Shown: piece after piece, positions 19,152 through 27,453 of the stretch
Position numbering within the stretch: position 1 is the stretch's first letter
How the letters are laid out: the number at the start of each line of letters is the position of its first letter
Source: Chitinophagaceae bacterium
Lineage (GTDB): Bacteria > Bacteroidota > Bacteroidia > Chitinophagales > Chitinophagaceae
Reading direction: 5' to 3'
Length of the DNA stretch: 64,000 nt
Assembly (NCBI GenBank): GCA_903642275.1
Contig: CAHJWK010000001.1
Location: 1 to 64,000 of the forward strand
Notes under the pieces: generated by a model
What the model saw: only the letters and a program-made list of their open reading frames with translations
What the model was told of the DNA's origin: nothing
Databases searched by the model: none
Made by a program: the position numbers and the translations under genes

Positions 19152-21854
19152 ATGGAAGACACTGTAAACGCAGGTGCAGCTAATGATTTTAAATCAGGCA
19201 TTGGTGGCACTGAGGAACAGAAAAGAATAGCGGAGATGACATCATCCGCTGTTAAAGAAACAAAGGCGCCGGCTTCATGGCGGCAGTGGGGAAGTTATGT
19301 GAGCGACAGGCAATGGGGAACGGTGCGTGAAGATTACAGCGCTAATGGTGATGCATGGAATTACATTACGCATGATATGAGCCGCAGCAAAGCTTACCGC
19401 TGGGGCGAAGAAGGCATTGGTGGCATTTGCGATGACAAGCAGCATCTTTGTTTTGCTGTTGCTTTATGGAATAAAAAAGACCCTATCTTAAAAAATAATT
19501 TATTTGGTTTAAGCAACCGCCAGGGCAATCATGGTGAAGATGTAAAGGAGTTGTATTATTATCTTGATGCAACGCCAACGCATTCTTATATGAAGATGCT
19601 GTATAAATATCCGCAGACAGAATTTCCTTATAAATGGCTGGTTGATGAAAACGCAAAACGCGGCAAGTTTGATGCGGAGTTTGAGTTAATGGATACCGGC
19701 ATCTTTAATAACGATGCTTACTTTGATGTATTTGTTGAGTATGCAAAAGCATCTGAGGAAGACATGCTAATAAAAATTACAGTGCATAACCGCGGCAATC
19801 AAAATGCAGCTTTAAATGTGCTGCCAACGTTATGGTTTCGTAATACGTGGAGCTGGGGTTATGATGATGAAAAACCTTCTTTAAAAATAAATAAAAATAA
19901 TATAGCAATTCATCATAAAATTCTTGGTGATTATAATTTGTATTTGCAAAATGCAAGTGAAGTTTTGTTTTGTGATAATGAAACAAACAATGAACGCTTA
20001 TATCATTCAGCCAATAAATCTTTATATACAAAAGATGGCATCAACGATTACATTATAGATAATAACGGCGGCGCAGTTAACAAAGATGCAGGCACAAAAG
20101 CAGCCATCAATTTTGATGTTGTCATCAATGCAAAACAAAGCCAGGTTTTTAATCTTCGATTAGCTTCAATACAAAACAACGAACCGTTTAAAGACTTTGA
20201 CGACATCTTTTCAACAAGAATAAAAGAAGCATATAATTTTTATAATGATGTTCAAAAAAATATAACAGATAAAGATGCAAAGCTGGTGCAGCGCCAGGCC
20301 TTTGCAGGCATGTTATGGAACAAGCAGTTTTATTATTATGATATACCGCAATGGCTTAACGGTGACCCGGCACAACCTGCGCCGCCAAAAGAAAGATTAA
20401 GCGGCCGCAACGGCAACTGGCTTCACCTGAATAACAATGATATTATTTCCATGCCCGATAAATGGGAATACCCGTGGTATGCATCCTGGGACCTTGCTTT
20501 TCATTGCATAACTTTTTCTTTGATTGATGCTGCCTTTGCCAAGCATCAGCTTATTCTTTTAATTCATGAATGGTACATGCAGCCGTCTGGTCAGTTGCCG
20601 GCTTATGAATGGTCGTTCAGCGATGTGAACCCGCCGGTACATGCATGGGCAACGTGGCGTGTGTATGAAATTGACCGCGACTTAAATGGTAAAGCTGATA
20701 CAGCATTTCTGGAAACAGTTTTTCATAAGCTGCTGCTCAATTTTACATGGTGGGTAAACCGTAAAGATGCTGAGGAGAATAACATATTTGAAGGTGGCTT
20801 TTTAGGGCTTGATAATATTGGTGTGTTCGACCGCAGCAAGGCTTTGCCCGGCGGCGCTTACATTGAAGAAGCCGATGCCACAAGCTGGATGGCGATGTAT
20901 GCATTAAACCTTATGCACATTGCGCTGGAGCTTGCCATAACCAATGAAGTATACCAGGATTTGGCAACAAAATTCTTCGAACATTTTTTATATATCGCAG
21001 CATCAATGGCAAACATGGGCGGCCAGGAAAATGGTTTGTGGGATGATGAGGATGAGTTTTATTATGATGTGCTTAAGTTGCCTGATGGCACCACTGAAAG
21101 GCTTAAGCTGCGCAGCATGGTGGGCATTATTCCTTTGTTTGCGGCTGAGATTATTGAGCACGAGTGCCTGGATAAATTATCAAAATTTTCAAAGCGGCTT
21201 AACTGGGTTTTGGATAATCGTCCCCAGCTTGCTGAACTTGTTTCAAGATGGCAGGAGAGTGGTGTTACACAAAAACATTTGCTGAGTTTATTACGTGGCC
21301 ACCGCATGAAAAAAATTCTGCAGCGCATGTTGGATGAGAATGAATTTTTAAGCGATTATGGTGTGCGTGCCTTATCGAAATATTATAAAGACAACCCGTT
21401 TGAAATTAGTGTTGCCGGAGAGAAGGCAAGGGTTGATTATACGCCGGGTGAATCAACTACTGATATGTTTGCGGGCAACAGCAACTGGCGTGGCCCGGTG
21501 TGGATGCCGGTGAACTTTTTAATCATCGAAAGCCTGTTGCGTTTTCATTATTATTATGGTGATGATTTTAAAGTAGAATGCCCAACGGGCAGTAGTAATT
21601 ATTTAACCTTAAAAGAAATTGCGAGCTTCTTAACGCAACGTCTTTCTAAATTGTTTTTGAAGGATAAGGATGGAAGAAGAACGGTGTTTGGTGATAACGA
21701 AAAGCTGCAAACTGATCCTCATTTTAAAGACTATGTTTTATTCTATGAATATTTTCATGGCGATAACGGGCGAGGCGTTGGCGCATCGCACCAAACAGGC
21801 TGGACAGGTTTGATTGCAAAACTTATTGAGGAAGAAACAAAGAGCAAAGTGTGA
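19152..21854 (+). CDS. GH63-like glucosidase (MGH1-type), cytosolic
   Basis: A 900-residue enzyme without signal peptide. The N-terminal third is a beta-sandwich (WRQWGSYVSDRQWGTVREDY, NYITHDMSRSKAYRWGEEG), and the C-terminal two thirds form an (alpha/alpha)6 barrel with the expected WEYPWYASWDLAFHCITF, NPPVHAWATWRVYE, and NWRGPVWMPVNFLIIESLLR. These fit bacterial relatives of eukaryotic processing alpha-glucosidase I (GH63), which hydrolyse alpha-glucosides. The aspartate of SWDLAFH is the likely general acid by analogy. It follows the SDR gene closely, and its stop codon overlaps the first ATG of the repeat-containing frame downstream (ATGATG at 21851). Exact substrate unknown. Confidence 0.8.
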   Translation: MEDTVNAGAANDFKSGIGGTEEQKRIAEMTSSAVKETKAPASWRQWGSYVSDRQWGTVREDYSANGDAWNYITHDMSRSKAYRWGEEGIGGICDDKQHLCFAVALWNKKDPILKNNLFGLSNRQGNHGEDVKELYYYLDATPTHSYMKMLYKYPQTEFPYKWLVDENAKRGKFDAEFELMDTGIFNNDAYFDVFVEYAKASEEDMLIKITVHNRGNQNAALNVLPTLWFRNTWSWGYDDEKPSLKINKNNIAIHHKILGDYNLYLQNASEVLFCDNETNNERLYHSANKSLYTKDGINDYIIDNNGGAVNKDAGTKAAINFDVVINAKQSQVFNLRLASIQNNEPFKDFDDIFSTRIKEAYNFYNDVQKNITDKDAKLVQRQAFAGMLWNKQFYYYDIPQWLNGDPAQPAPPKERLSGRNGNWLHLNNNDIISMPDKWEYPWYASWDLAFHCITFSLIDAAFAKHQLILLIHEWYMQPSGQLPAYEWSFSDVNPPVHAWATWRVYEIDRDLNGKADTAFLETVFHKLLLNFTWWVNRKDAEENNIFEGGFLGLDNIGVFDRSKALPGGAYIEEADATSWMAMYALNLMHIALELAITNEVYQDLATKFFEHFLYIAASMANMGGQENGLWDDEDEFYYDVLKLPDGTTERLKLRSMVGIIPLFAAEIIEHECLDKLSKFSKRLNWVLDNRPQLAELVSRWQESGVTQKHLLSLLRGHRMKKILQRMLDENEFLSDYGVRALSKYYKDNPFEISVAGEKARVDYTPGESTTDMFAGNSNWRGPVWMPVNFLIIESLLRFHYYYGDDFKVECPTGSSNYLTLKEIASFLTQRLSKLFLKDKDGRRTVFGDNEKLQTDPHFKDYVLFYEYFHGDNGRGVGASHQTGWTGLIAKLIEEETKSKV

Positions 21855-22096
21855 TGAATATTGTATGGATTCGGCTGATAAATAAAGCAAACCTTGTAAC
21901 ACTTTTAAAAAACCTGTTGCCAGACGCTAAAAACCTTTCACCCGATGGCAAAAACTTATTACCGGACGTTAAAAACTTGCCGCCGGATGCAGTTTACAAG
22001 GTGCCGGTTGGTGAAAACCTGTTTCCGGATGCGATTTACAGCCTGCCGGATGCAAAAAACCTTCTGCCGGATGCATTTTACAAGGTGCCGGACTGA
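21851..22096 (+). CDS. Possible small heptad-repeat protein, doubtful
   Basis: An 81-codon frame starting at ATG 21851, overlapping the GH63 stop by four bases, encodes a 19-residue lead and then heptapeptides of two types, KNLxPDA and xYKVPxG. It stops at 22094-22096 inside a repeat unit, while the 21-bp units continue in the same frame beyond it. The four-base overlap would allow coupled translation. I know no family of this kind. Either it is a small repetitive protein or the frame is only a by-product of the 21-bp repeat; codon-level conservation elsewhere would decide. Confidence 0.3.
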   Translation: MMNIVWIRLINKANLVTLLKNLLPDAKNLSPDGKNLLPDVKNLPPDAVYKVPVGENLFPDAIYSLPDAKNLLPDAFYKVPD

Positions 22097-22180
22097 AAAA
22101 ACTTCATGCCGGGTAACAAAATCTTATTGTCGCATGCAAAAAACCTTTCGCCAGATGCATCATATAAGGTGCTGATGGAA
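21908..22180 (+). repeat. Thirteen tandem 21-bp units, in phase
   Basis: Bases 21908-22180 divide exactly into thirteen 21-bp units. Most begin AAAAACYT and end near CCGGATGCA (protein KNLxPDA). Units five, seven, nine and thirteen are of a second type ending in AAGGTGCCGG or similar (protein xYKVPxG). The phase is kept through the TGA at 22094 and into the frame of the following E1 gene. There are no unique spacers and no dyad symmetry, so it is neither a CRISPR nor a simple REP element. Confidence 0.85.
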
Positions 22181-22258
22181 AAATACCTTTTTGCCGTTTT
22201 AAAATCTTTAAGTGTTGTGCATCTTTATTGCAATACTCCTATTACTTACATTTGTCTC

Positions 22259-24649
22259 ATGAATAATCTTGCTACTTCTGAAACAACTGACGATATGCTT
22301 TCTTATGAAGGCTTTCGCAACGAAGTTTTAAACGATTATAAAATGGCCGTTGAAAGCCGCGAGGTAAGCTTGATTGGCAGGAAAGAAGTGCTTACAGGTA
22401 AAGCCAAGTTTGGCATTTTTGGTGATGGAAAAGAAGTAGCGCAGGTAGCACTTGCAAAATTTTTTCAGCCTGGTGATTTTCGTTCCGGTTATTACCGTGA
22501 CCAAACTTTTATGTTCGCATCAGGTATTGCAAACGCACAACAATTCTTTGCACAGTTGTATGCAGATCCTGATGTGAACCATGAGCCGTTTAGTTCAGGC
22601 AGGCAAATGGTGAGTCACTATGTTACTGCAAATACAGATGAGAATGGTGAATGGAAAAATCTTACTGCGCAAAAAAATACTGCTGCTGACATGGCGCCAA
22701 CGGCATCTCAAATGCCCCGCAGTGTTGGCCTTGCATTAGCATCAAAACTCTTCAGAGAAAGTGAAGTGCTAAAGCCGTTTACATATCTTTCTGATAACGG
22801 TAATGAAATATGCTTTTGTACAATCGGCGACGCCGCAACTTCTGAAGGGCATTTTTGGGAAACTATAAATGCAGCAGGTGTGCTGCAAATTCCGTTGGCT
22901 GTTTTTGTTTGGGATGATGGTTATGGCATTTCAGTTCCCAATAGTTTGCAGACCACTAAAGGTTCTGTTTCTATTGCGTTAAAAGGCTTTCAAAAGAGAC
23001 CTGATACAAATGGTATAGATATTTATAATGTAAAGGGCTGGGACTATGCCGGTATGTGTGAAATTTTTGAAGCCGGTTTGCAAAAAGTCCGCAATACACA
23101 CATTCCCGCTTTATTTCATGTTGAAGAGTTAACACAACCTCAAGGGCATTCTACATCCGGCAGCCATGAAAGATATAAATCTCCGGAACGTTTGCAATGG
23201 GAACGTGATTGGGATTGCATTAAAAAAATGCGTGAATGGGTTATTGAAAACAATATCGCAGCTAATGAAGAATTAGCTGAGTTTGAACAATCCTGCAAGC
23301 AAAAAGTTTTACAAAGCCGCAACCAGGCCTGGAAAGAATATCATGAGCCACTCAAACAACTGGCTTTAAAAGCGCTAGAAGTAATTAATGCAGTTGAAGT
23401 AAATAATATTGATGCTTATAACCAACTTCAAATCATTACAAAAAACCTGCAAGCAGAAAAAGAGCCCTTACGTAAAGATATAATGAAGGCTTTGTCAGCT
23501 ACCATTGCAGCTACAAAAAATATCAATAACGTTACGAATCTTACTGAATATTATAATGAACTTAAGCAGGTTAACGCCTCAATATATAATTCAAATTTAT
23601 ACAACAGCAACTCAAAAAGCGCAATGCGCGTAACAGAAGTAAAACCTGTTTATACCGCTGATGCACCTGTTTATAATGGTTATGAAATTCTAAATAAATA
23701 TTTTGATAAGCTTTTTGAAAGCGAGCCACGTATGGTAGCATTTGGTGAAGATGTAGGTATGATTGGTGATGTAAACCAGGCATTTGCAGGCTTGCAAAAA
23801 AAATATGGTAAAGAACGCGTATTTGATACCGGCATTCGTGAACTTACAATAATAGGCCAGGGTATTGGACTTGCATTGCGCGGCTTAAAGCCCATTGCAG
23901 AAATTCAATATATAGATTACCTGGTGTATGCACTTGAACCTTTAACGGATGATGTAGCCTCCCTGCAATACAGAACAAACGGCCTGCAGCATTGCCCGCT
24001 TATTGTGCGTACCCGTGGTCATCGTCTTGAAGGTATCTGGCATAGTGGCTCACCAATGGGTATGATTATAAGTTCTCTGAACGGCATGTATGTATGTGTG
24101 CCACGCAATATGGTGCAGGCAGCAGGCATGTATAACACATTAATAAAAAGTAATGATCCGGCTATAATGATTGAACCTTTGAATGGTTATCGTTTAAAAG
24201 AAAAATTACCGGCTAACCTGCTTGACTTTACGGTGCCAATGGGTATGCCTGAAACATTAAAAGAAGGCAATGACGTTACAATTGTTTCTTATGGCTCAAC
24301 ACTGCGCATAATTATGGAAGCAGTAGCAAGACTTGAAAAAGAAAATATCAGTTGCGAAGTAATTGATGTGCAAACTCTACTGCCATTTGATGTTAATCGT
24401 TCCATAGCAGAATCAGTTAAAAAAACAAGCCGGATTATTTTTATTGATGAAGATGTGCCCGGTGGTGCCGCTGCATACATGTTTAATAAAGTGATAGAAG
24501 AACAGCAGGCTTATAGATGGCTTGATGCTGCACCAAAGACGCTTACTGCAAAAGCGCACAGGCCGGCTTATGGCAGCGATGGTGATTATTTCAGCAAGCC
24601 CAATGCTGAAGAAATTTATGAAACAATAATAGAATTAGCAGCAGAATAA
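22259..24649 (+). CDS. 2-oxoacid dehydrogenase E1 component, alpha-beta fusion
   Basis: A 796-residue thiamine-diphosphate enzyme that decarboxylates a 2-oxoacid and passes the acyl group to E2 lipoate. The alpha half holds the TPP/Mg motif start GDAATSEGHFWETINAAG (about residues 190-207) with the closing VWDDGYGIS. After a long helical linker the beta half starts near residue 465 (YEILNKYFDKLFESEPRMVAF) with DTGIRELTIIGQGIGLALRG and the C-terminal transketolase domain (VTIVSYGSTLRIIMEA, EVIDVQTLLPFD). The residue pattern is closest to pyruvate or branched-chain E1; which of the two is not certain. Start 22259 (MNNLATSE) is preferred over 22106, which would translate the tail of the 21-bp repeat. 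No E2 or E3 gene is adjacent. Confidence 0.9.
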   Translation: MNNLATSETTDDMLSYEGFRNEVLNDYKMAVESREVSLIGRKEVLTGKAKFGIFGDGKEVAQVALAKFFQPGDFRSGYYRDQTFMFASGIANAQQFFAQLYADPDVNHEPFSSGRQMVSHYVTANTDENGEWKNLTAQKNTAADMAPTASQMPRSVGLALASKLFRESEVLKPFTYLSDNGNEICFCTIGDAATSEGHFWETINAAGVLQIPLAVFVWDDGYGISVPNSLQTTKGSVSIALKGFQKRPDTNGIDIYNVKGWDYAGMCEIFEAGLQKVRNTHIPALFHVEELTQPQGHSTSGSHERYKSPERLQWERDWDCIKKMREWVIENNIAANEELAEFEQSCKQKVLQSRNQAWKEYHEPLKQLALKALEVINAVEVNNIDAYNQLQIITKNLQAEKEPLRKDIMKALSATIAATKNINNVTNLTEYYNELKQVNASIYNSNLYNSNSKSAMRVTEVKPVYTADAPVYNGYEILNKYFDKLFESEPRMVAFGEDVGMIGDVNQAFAGLQKKYGKERVFDTGIRELTIIGQGIGLALRGLKPIAEIQYIDYLVYALEPLTDDVASLQYRTNGLQHCPLIVRTRGHRLEGIWHSGSPMGMIISSLNGMYVCVPRNMVQAAGMYNTLIKSNDPAIMIEPLNGYRLKEKLPANLLDFTVPMGMPETLKEGNDVTIVSYGSTLRIIMEAVARLEKENISCEVIDVQTLLPFDVNRSIAESVKKTSRIIFIDEDVPGGAAAYMFNKVIEEQQAYRWLDAAPKTLTAKAHRPAYGSDGDYFSKPNAEEIYETIIELAAE

Positions 24650-24670
24650 TTTATAACTTAAAAAGTGATT

Positions 24671-24707
24671 AATCGTCCTGCAAATTAAAGGTGCAGGACG
24701 ATTTTAT
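24671..24707 (+). terminator. Intrinsic terminator after the E1 gene
   Basis: A perfect 12-bp stem, AATCGTCCTGCA (24671-24682) with TGCAGGACGATT (24692-24703), followed by TTAT. The rest of the gap to 24914 shows nothing clear. Confidence 0.9.
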
Positions 24708-24914
24708 AGCAGTGTTTAGTGGTTCAATTACTCAAACAATTTAAGCTGAGACAAATATTGCTTTGCAATAAGAAATTCTTAGGCTAATGAATAATATATT
24801 ACGGCAAACGTATAAGCATTGCTGCTGTTAAGTAAGTTAATTACTTCTTATCAACAAAAGAATTATTAATTGCCGTTTGTTATTTGCAATAATAAATCGT
24901 TTAATATCAATAAA

Positions 24915-25217
24915 TTATTTCTTGATATTATCATTCACAATTTTAGCCAGATCAAACATAGAAACCTGGTCCTTACCAAACAAAGGTTTTAGTTTTGCAT
25001 CGGCATTAATCATTCTTTTGTTCTTGCTATCCTGCAGGTTATTTTTCTTTATATAGTCCCATATTTTCTTTACAATCTCAGTTCTTGGTGCTGCTTTATC
25101 GCCGATTACTGCAGCCAGTTTATCGCCCGGCATGAGTGGTGCCATAAATGCTGCGTTAGGTTTTCTTGCAGATTTTTTTGCTGCTTTTTTTGGAGCTGCT
25201 TTCTTTGCTGTTGCCAT
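24915..25217 (-). CDS. SWIB/MDM2-domain protein with lysine-rich tail
   Basis: A 100-residue protein. The first 20 residues are a Lys/Ala repeat (MATAKKAAPKKAAKKSARKP) that resembles histone-like tails and would bind nucleic acid. The rest is a SWIB domain: LMPGDKLAAVIGDKAAPRTE, VKKIWDYIKKNNLQD, KRMINADAKLKPLFGK and the terminal MFDLAKIVNDNIKK. Bacterial SWIB proteins of this size are small DNA-associated proteins of poorly defined role. Monocistronic, upstream region AT-rich. Confidence 0.92.
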   Translation of the reverse strand: MATAKKAAPKKAAKKSARKPNAAFMAPLMPGDKLAAVIGDKAAPRTEIVKKIWDYIKKNNLQDSKNKRMINADAKLKPLFGKDQVSMFDLAKIVNDNIKK

Positions 25218-25368
25218 GATGTTTTAAAATTTAATGAGTTAATATTATTTGAAAACTTTTATGTAAGGTTTTCAGAGGGAAAGATACGGATACTGTTATT
25301 AATAAACCAAATAGATACTTACATTTAATTCACATTTACAGAGGAGAATTTATTAAAAATTCAATAAA

Positions 25369-27399
25369 TTATTTTATTACATAAGTTTTCTTTTCAACCC
25401 CAATGCCTTTTAAAGTAAGAGACTTCCATTGTTGCGGTATTGCAGTTTTTATTTGCGAGATACCATGCGGAGTAATATCAAGGCCGCCAAAGCCCATGAG
25501 AACAGCCTGCAAAATTCCACCGGCACCTGTCGCAAAATATGGATTGGTACCGCCTTTTGTTTCCGCAATCACTCTGAATGGCGGATTAAGATTTGGCTCA
25601 TAAGCATCTTTAAACCAATGATACGCTTTGGCATTATTACCAAGACGTGCATATAATAAAGCAAATATGCCTTGCGTCATGGCAGGCGTTCCCTGGTTAG
25701 GCACATGTGCACTGTAAAAATCAAGGTCTTTGCGTATTTGCGCTGTGTCTGTAATTTGTTTTAATGGATAAGCGAGCAGGTTCACATCAGCCTGTTTAAT
25801 ACCTGTGTCTTTATATCCGGCATATTCCTGCGTAACGCCGTTTGTCAATTTTAAGATAGGAATATTATCAGCAACATTTTGCCAGTCATCATTTGCTTTC
25901 AAATCCAACACATTTGCTGCCACAATTGCTGCTTTTAAATTAGCTATTGCTGCTGCGTTTGTGTAAGCATTATTATCAACGTTTTCTGCCCATTCATCTG
26001 CTGCAACAACATTTTTTATATCATAATGATGTGCACCATTTCTTTCAACACGGCTTGCCCAAAAATCTGCCGTTGATGAAATAATAGGCCAGCCTTTTTC
26101 GCGAAGCCAGGCAGTATCTTGTGTAACACAGAAATAATTCCATGCAGCTAAACCAACATCTGCTGTTATATGATGTTCGAACGGACCGCTTAATGCCCAC
26201 ACCGGCGTTTCTTCAACACCTGTCTCAGCACTCTCCCATGGATACATGGCGCCCTTATATCCATTTAAAAAAGCATTGCGTTTTGCTTCATCTAAACGAT
26301 TGTAACGATATTCAATCATGTTTTTTGCAAGCTCCGGATGCATAACAAGTAATGCAGGGAACATCCATAAATCAGCATCCCAAAATACATGGCCATTATA
26401 ACCTAAACCACTTAAACCCATTGGCGATAACGAATATCCGGTGCCTTCTCTGGCAAAAGAATACAGGTGATATAACATGCTGTGTACATCCTGCTGTGAT
26501 TGAGCATCGCCATTAATCATAATATCACTTGTCCATAAACTATCCCATGCATTATTATGAAAATTAATCAGCCGCTCTTTGCCCTGCAGCTTTGCAAAAA
26601 TGGTTAGGCGCTCCGCTTCATTTAGCGGGTCAGAATGATGTGCTGAAGTAATAGAAGACCCCGCAACAGAATAATTATAAGATGTACTTGCCTTAATGAT
26701 TTTGGAAAACTTCATCAGGTGCATGTTATTGTCCCACATTTCATGAATTACTTTTGGTTCGCTTCCATGTGGTTCATCAAATAAAAAAGTATTGGATGCA
26801 CACATTAATAATTTGCCGGTTGGCGATTTTGCGGTTGATGTAAGCAATGAAATAGTTACATGCGGACGGTCAATTTCATTATAATAATTTTCTACATCAC
26901 GCAACGCATCTGGTGCTTCCATAACACTTGCCGCTGTTATATTGATATCTTTTTTTGCGGTAATAGTTATGTTCATTAAAACAGTAAAAGGTAAGTTACG
27001 CAAAGCATAATAGGTATATTGAACAGAAGCTTTATCAGCATAATCAAAAGAAGTTGTAAATGCTGCATGATGCATATCTAACTGCTGCTTAAAATTTGAA
27101 ACAGATGAAGCACTTAATCTTTGTCCATCAATTTCTAAATACATGTTCAACAAATTAAAGCTGCGCAGAAAATTACTTACACGGCCGCGACCATATAAAT
27201 CATAAGCACCTGCAAGCACAACATCTTTTACCTGAAATGGTTGCGGTGATGAAACAATACCAATCATTCCGTTAGCAACAGTAACACCGTAATAATTTGA
27301 TGGATCAATTTTATCGGCTTTAATAATCCATGGGTCTTGTGAAAATGAAGAATGGATAATTAATAATAAACAATATAACAAGAGCAGATATTTTTTCAT
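25369..27399 (-). CDS. Secreted glycoside hydrolase family 65 enzyme
   Basis: A 676-residue protein with a signal peptide (about residues 1-20, ending at SSFSQ). The catalytic (alpha/alpha)6 barrel is visible as SMLYHLYSFAREG, GHVFWDADLWMFP (about 337-348), YKGAMYPWESAETGVEETPV (about 381-400) and VVAADEWAENVDNNAYTNA (464-482), where the Glu of DEW (E469) aligns with the GH65 general acid. GH65 covers trehalose, maltose, kojibiose and nigerose phosphorylases and trehalases. An exported copy works without cytosolic phosphate control, so hydrolysis is more likely than phosphorolysis; this is inference. Last gene of the minus-strand SusCD locus, 54 bases after an FG-GAP lipoprotein gene. Confidence 0.85.
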   Translation of the reverse strand: MKKYLLLLYCLLLIIHSSFSQDPWIIKADKIDPSNYYGVTVANGMIGIVSSPQPFQVKDVVLAGAYDLYGRGRVSNFLRSFNLLNMYLEIDGQRLSASSVSNFKQQLDMHHAAFTTSFDYADKASVQYTYYALRNLPFTVLMNITITAKKDINITAASVMEAPDALRDVENYYNEIDRPHVTISLLTSTAKSPTGKLLMCASNTFLFDEPHGSEPKVIHEMWDNNMHLMKFSKIIKASTSYNYSVAGSSITSAHHSDPLNEAERLTIFAKLQGKERLINFHNNAWDSLWTSDIMINGDAQSQQDVHSMLYHLYSFAREGTGYSLSPMGLSGLGYNGHVFWDADLWMFPALLVMHPELAKNMIEYRYNRLDEAKRNAFLNGYKGAMYPWESAETGVEETPVWALSGPFEHHITADVGLAAWNYFCVTQDTAWLREKGWPIISSTADFWASRVERNGAHHYDIKNVVAADEWAENVDNNAYTNAAAIANLKAAIVAANVLDLKANDDWQNVADNIPILKLTNGVTQEYAGYKDTGIKQADVNLLAYPLKQITDTAQIRKDLDFYSAHVPNQGTPAMTQGIFALLYARLGNNAKAYHWFKDAYEPNLNPPFRVIAETKGGTNPYFATGAGGILQAVLMGFGGLDITPHGISQIKTAIPQQWKSLTLKGIGVEKKTYVIK

Positions 27400-27453
27400 A
27401 CAGCAAATTGATTAGCTAATATAGTTTAATGATTAATTCAAGTGAATAGCAGT

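Noticed and set aside
21908-22180. CRISPR array
   Set aside because: Units are directly joined without unique spacers, have no dyad, and no cas gene is in the window.
22106-22258. Upstream start for the E1 protein at 22106
   Set aside because: The extra 51 residues are the tail of the 21-bp repeat and a stretch with no E1 similarity; ATG 22259 directly precedes the conserved part.
17190-24649. N-glycan degradation cluster built on glycosylasparaginase and the GH63 enzyme
   Set aside because: The GH63-like enzyme has no export signal while the asparaginase appears exported, the genes lie on opposite strands, and no other N-glycan enzyme is present.
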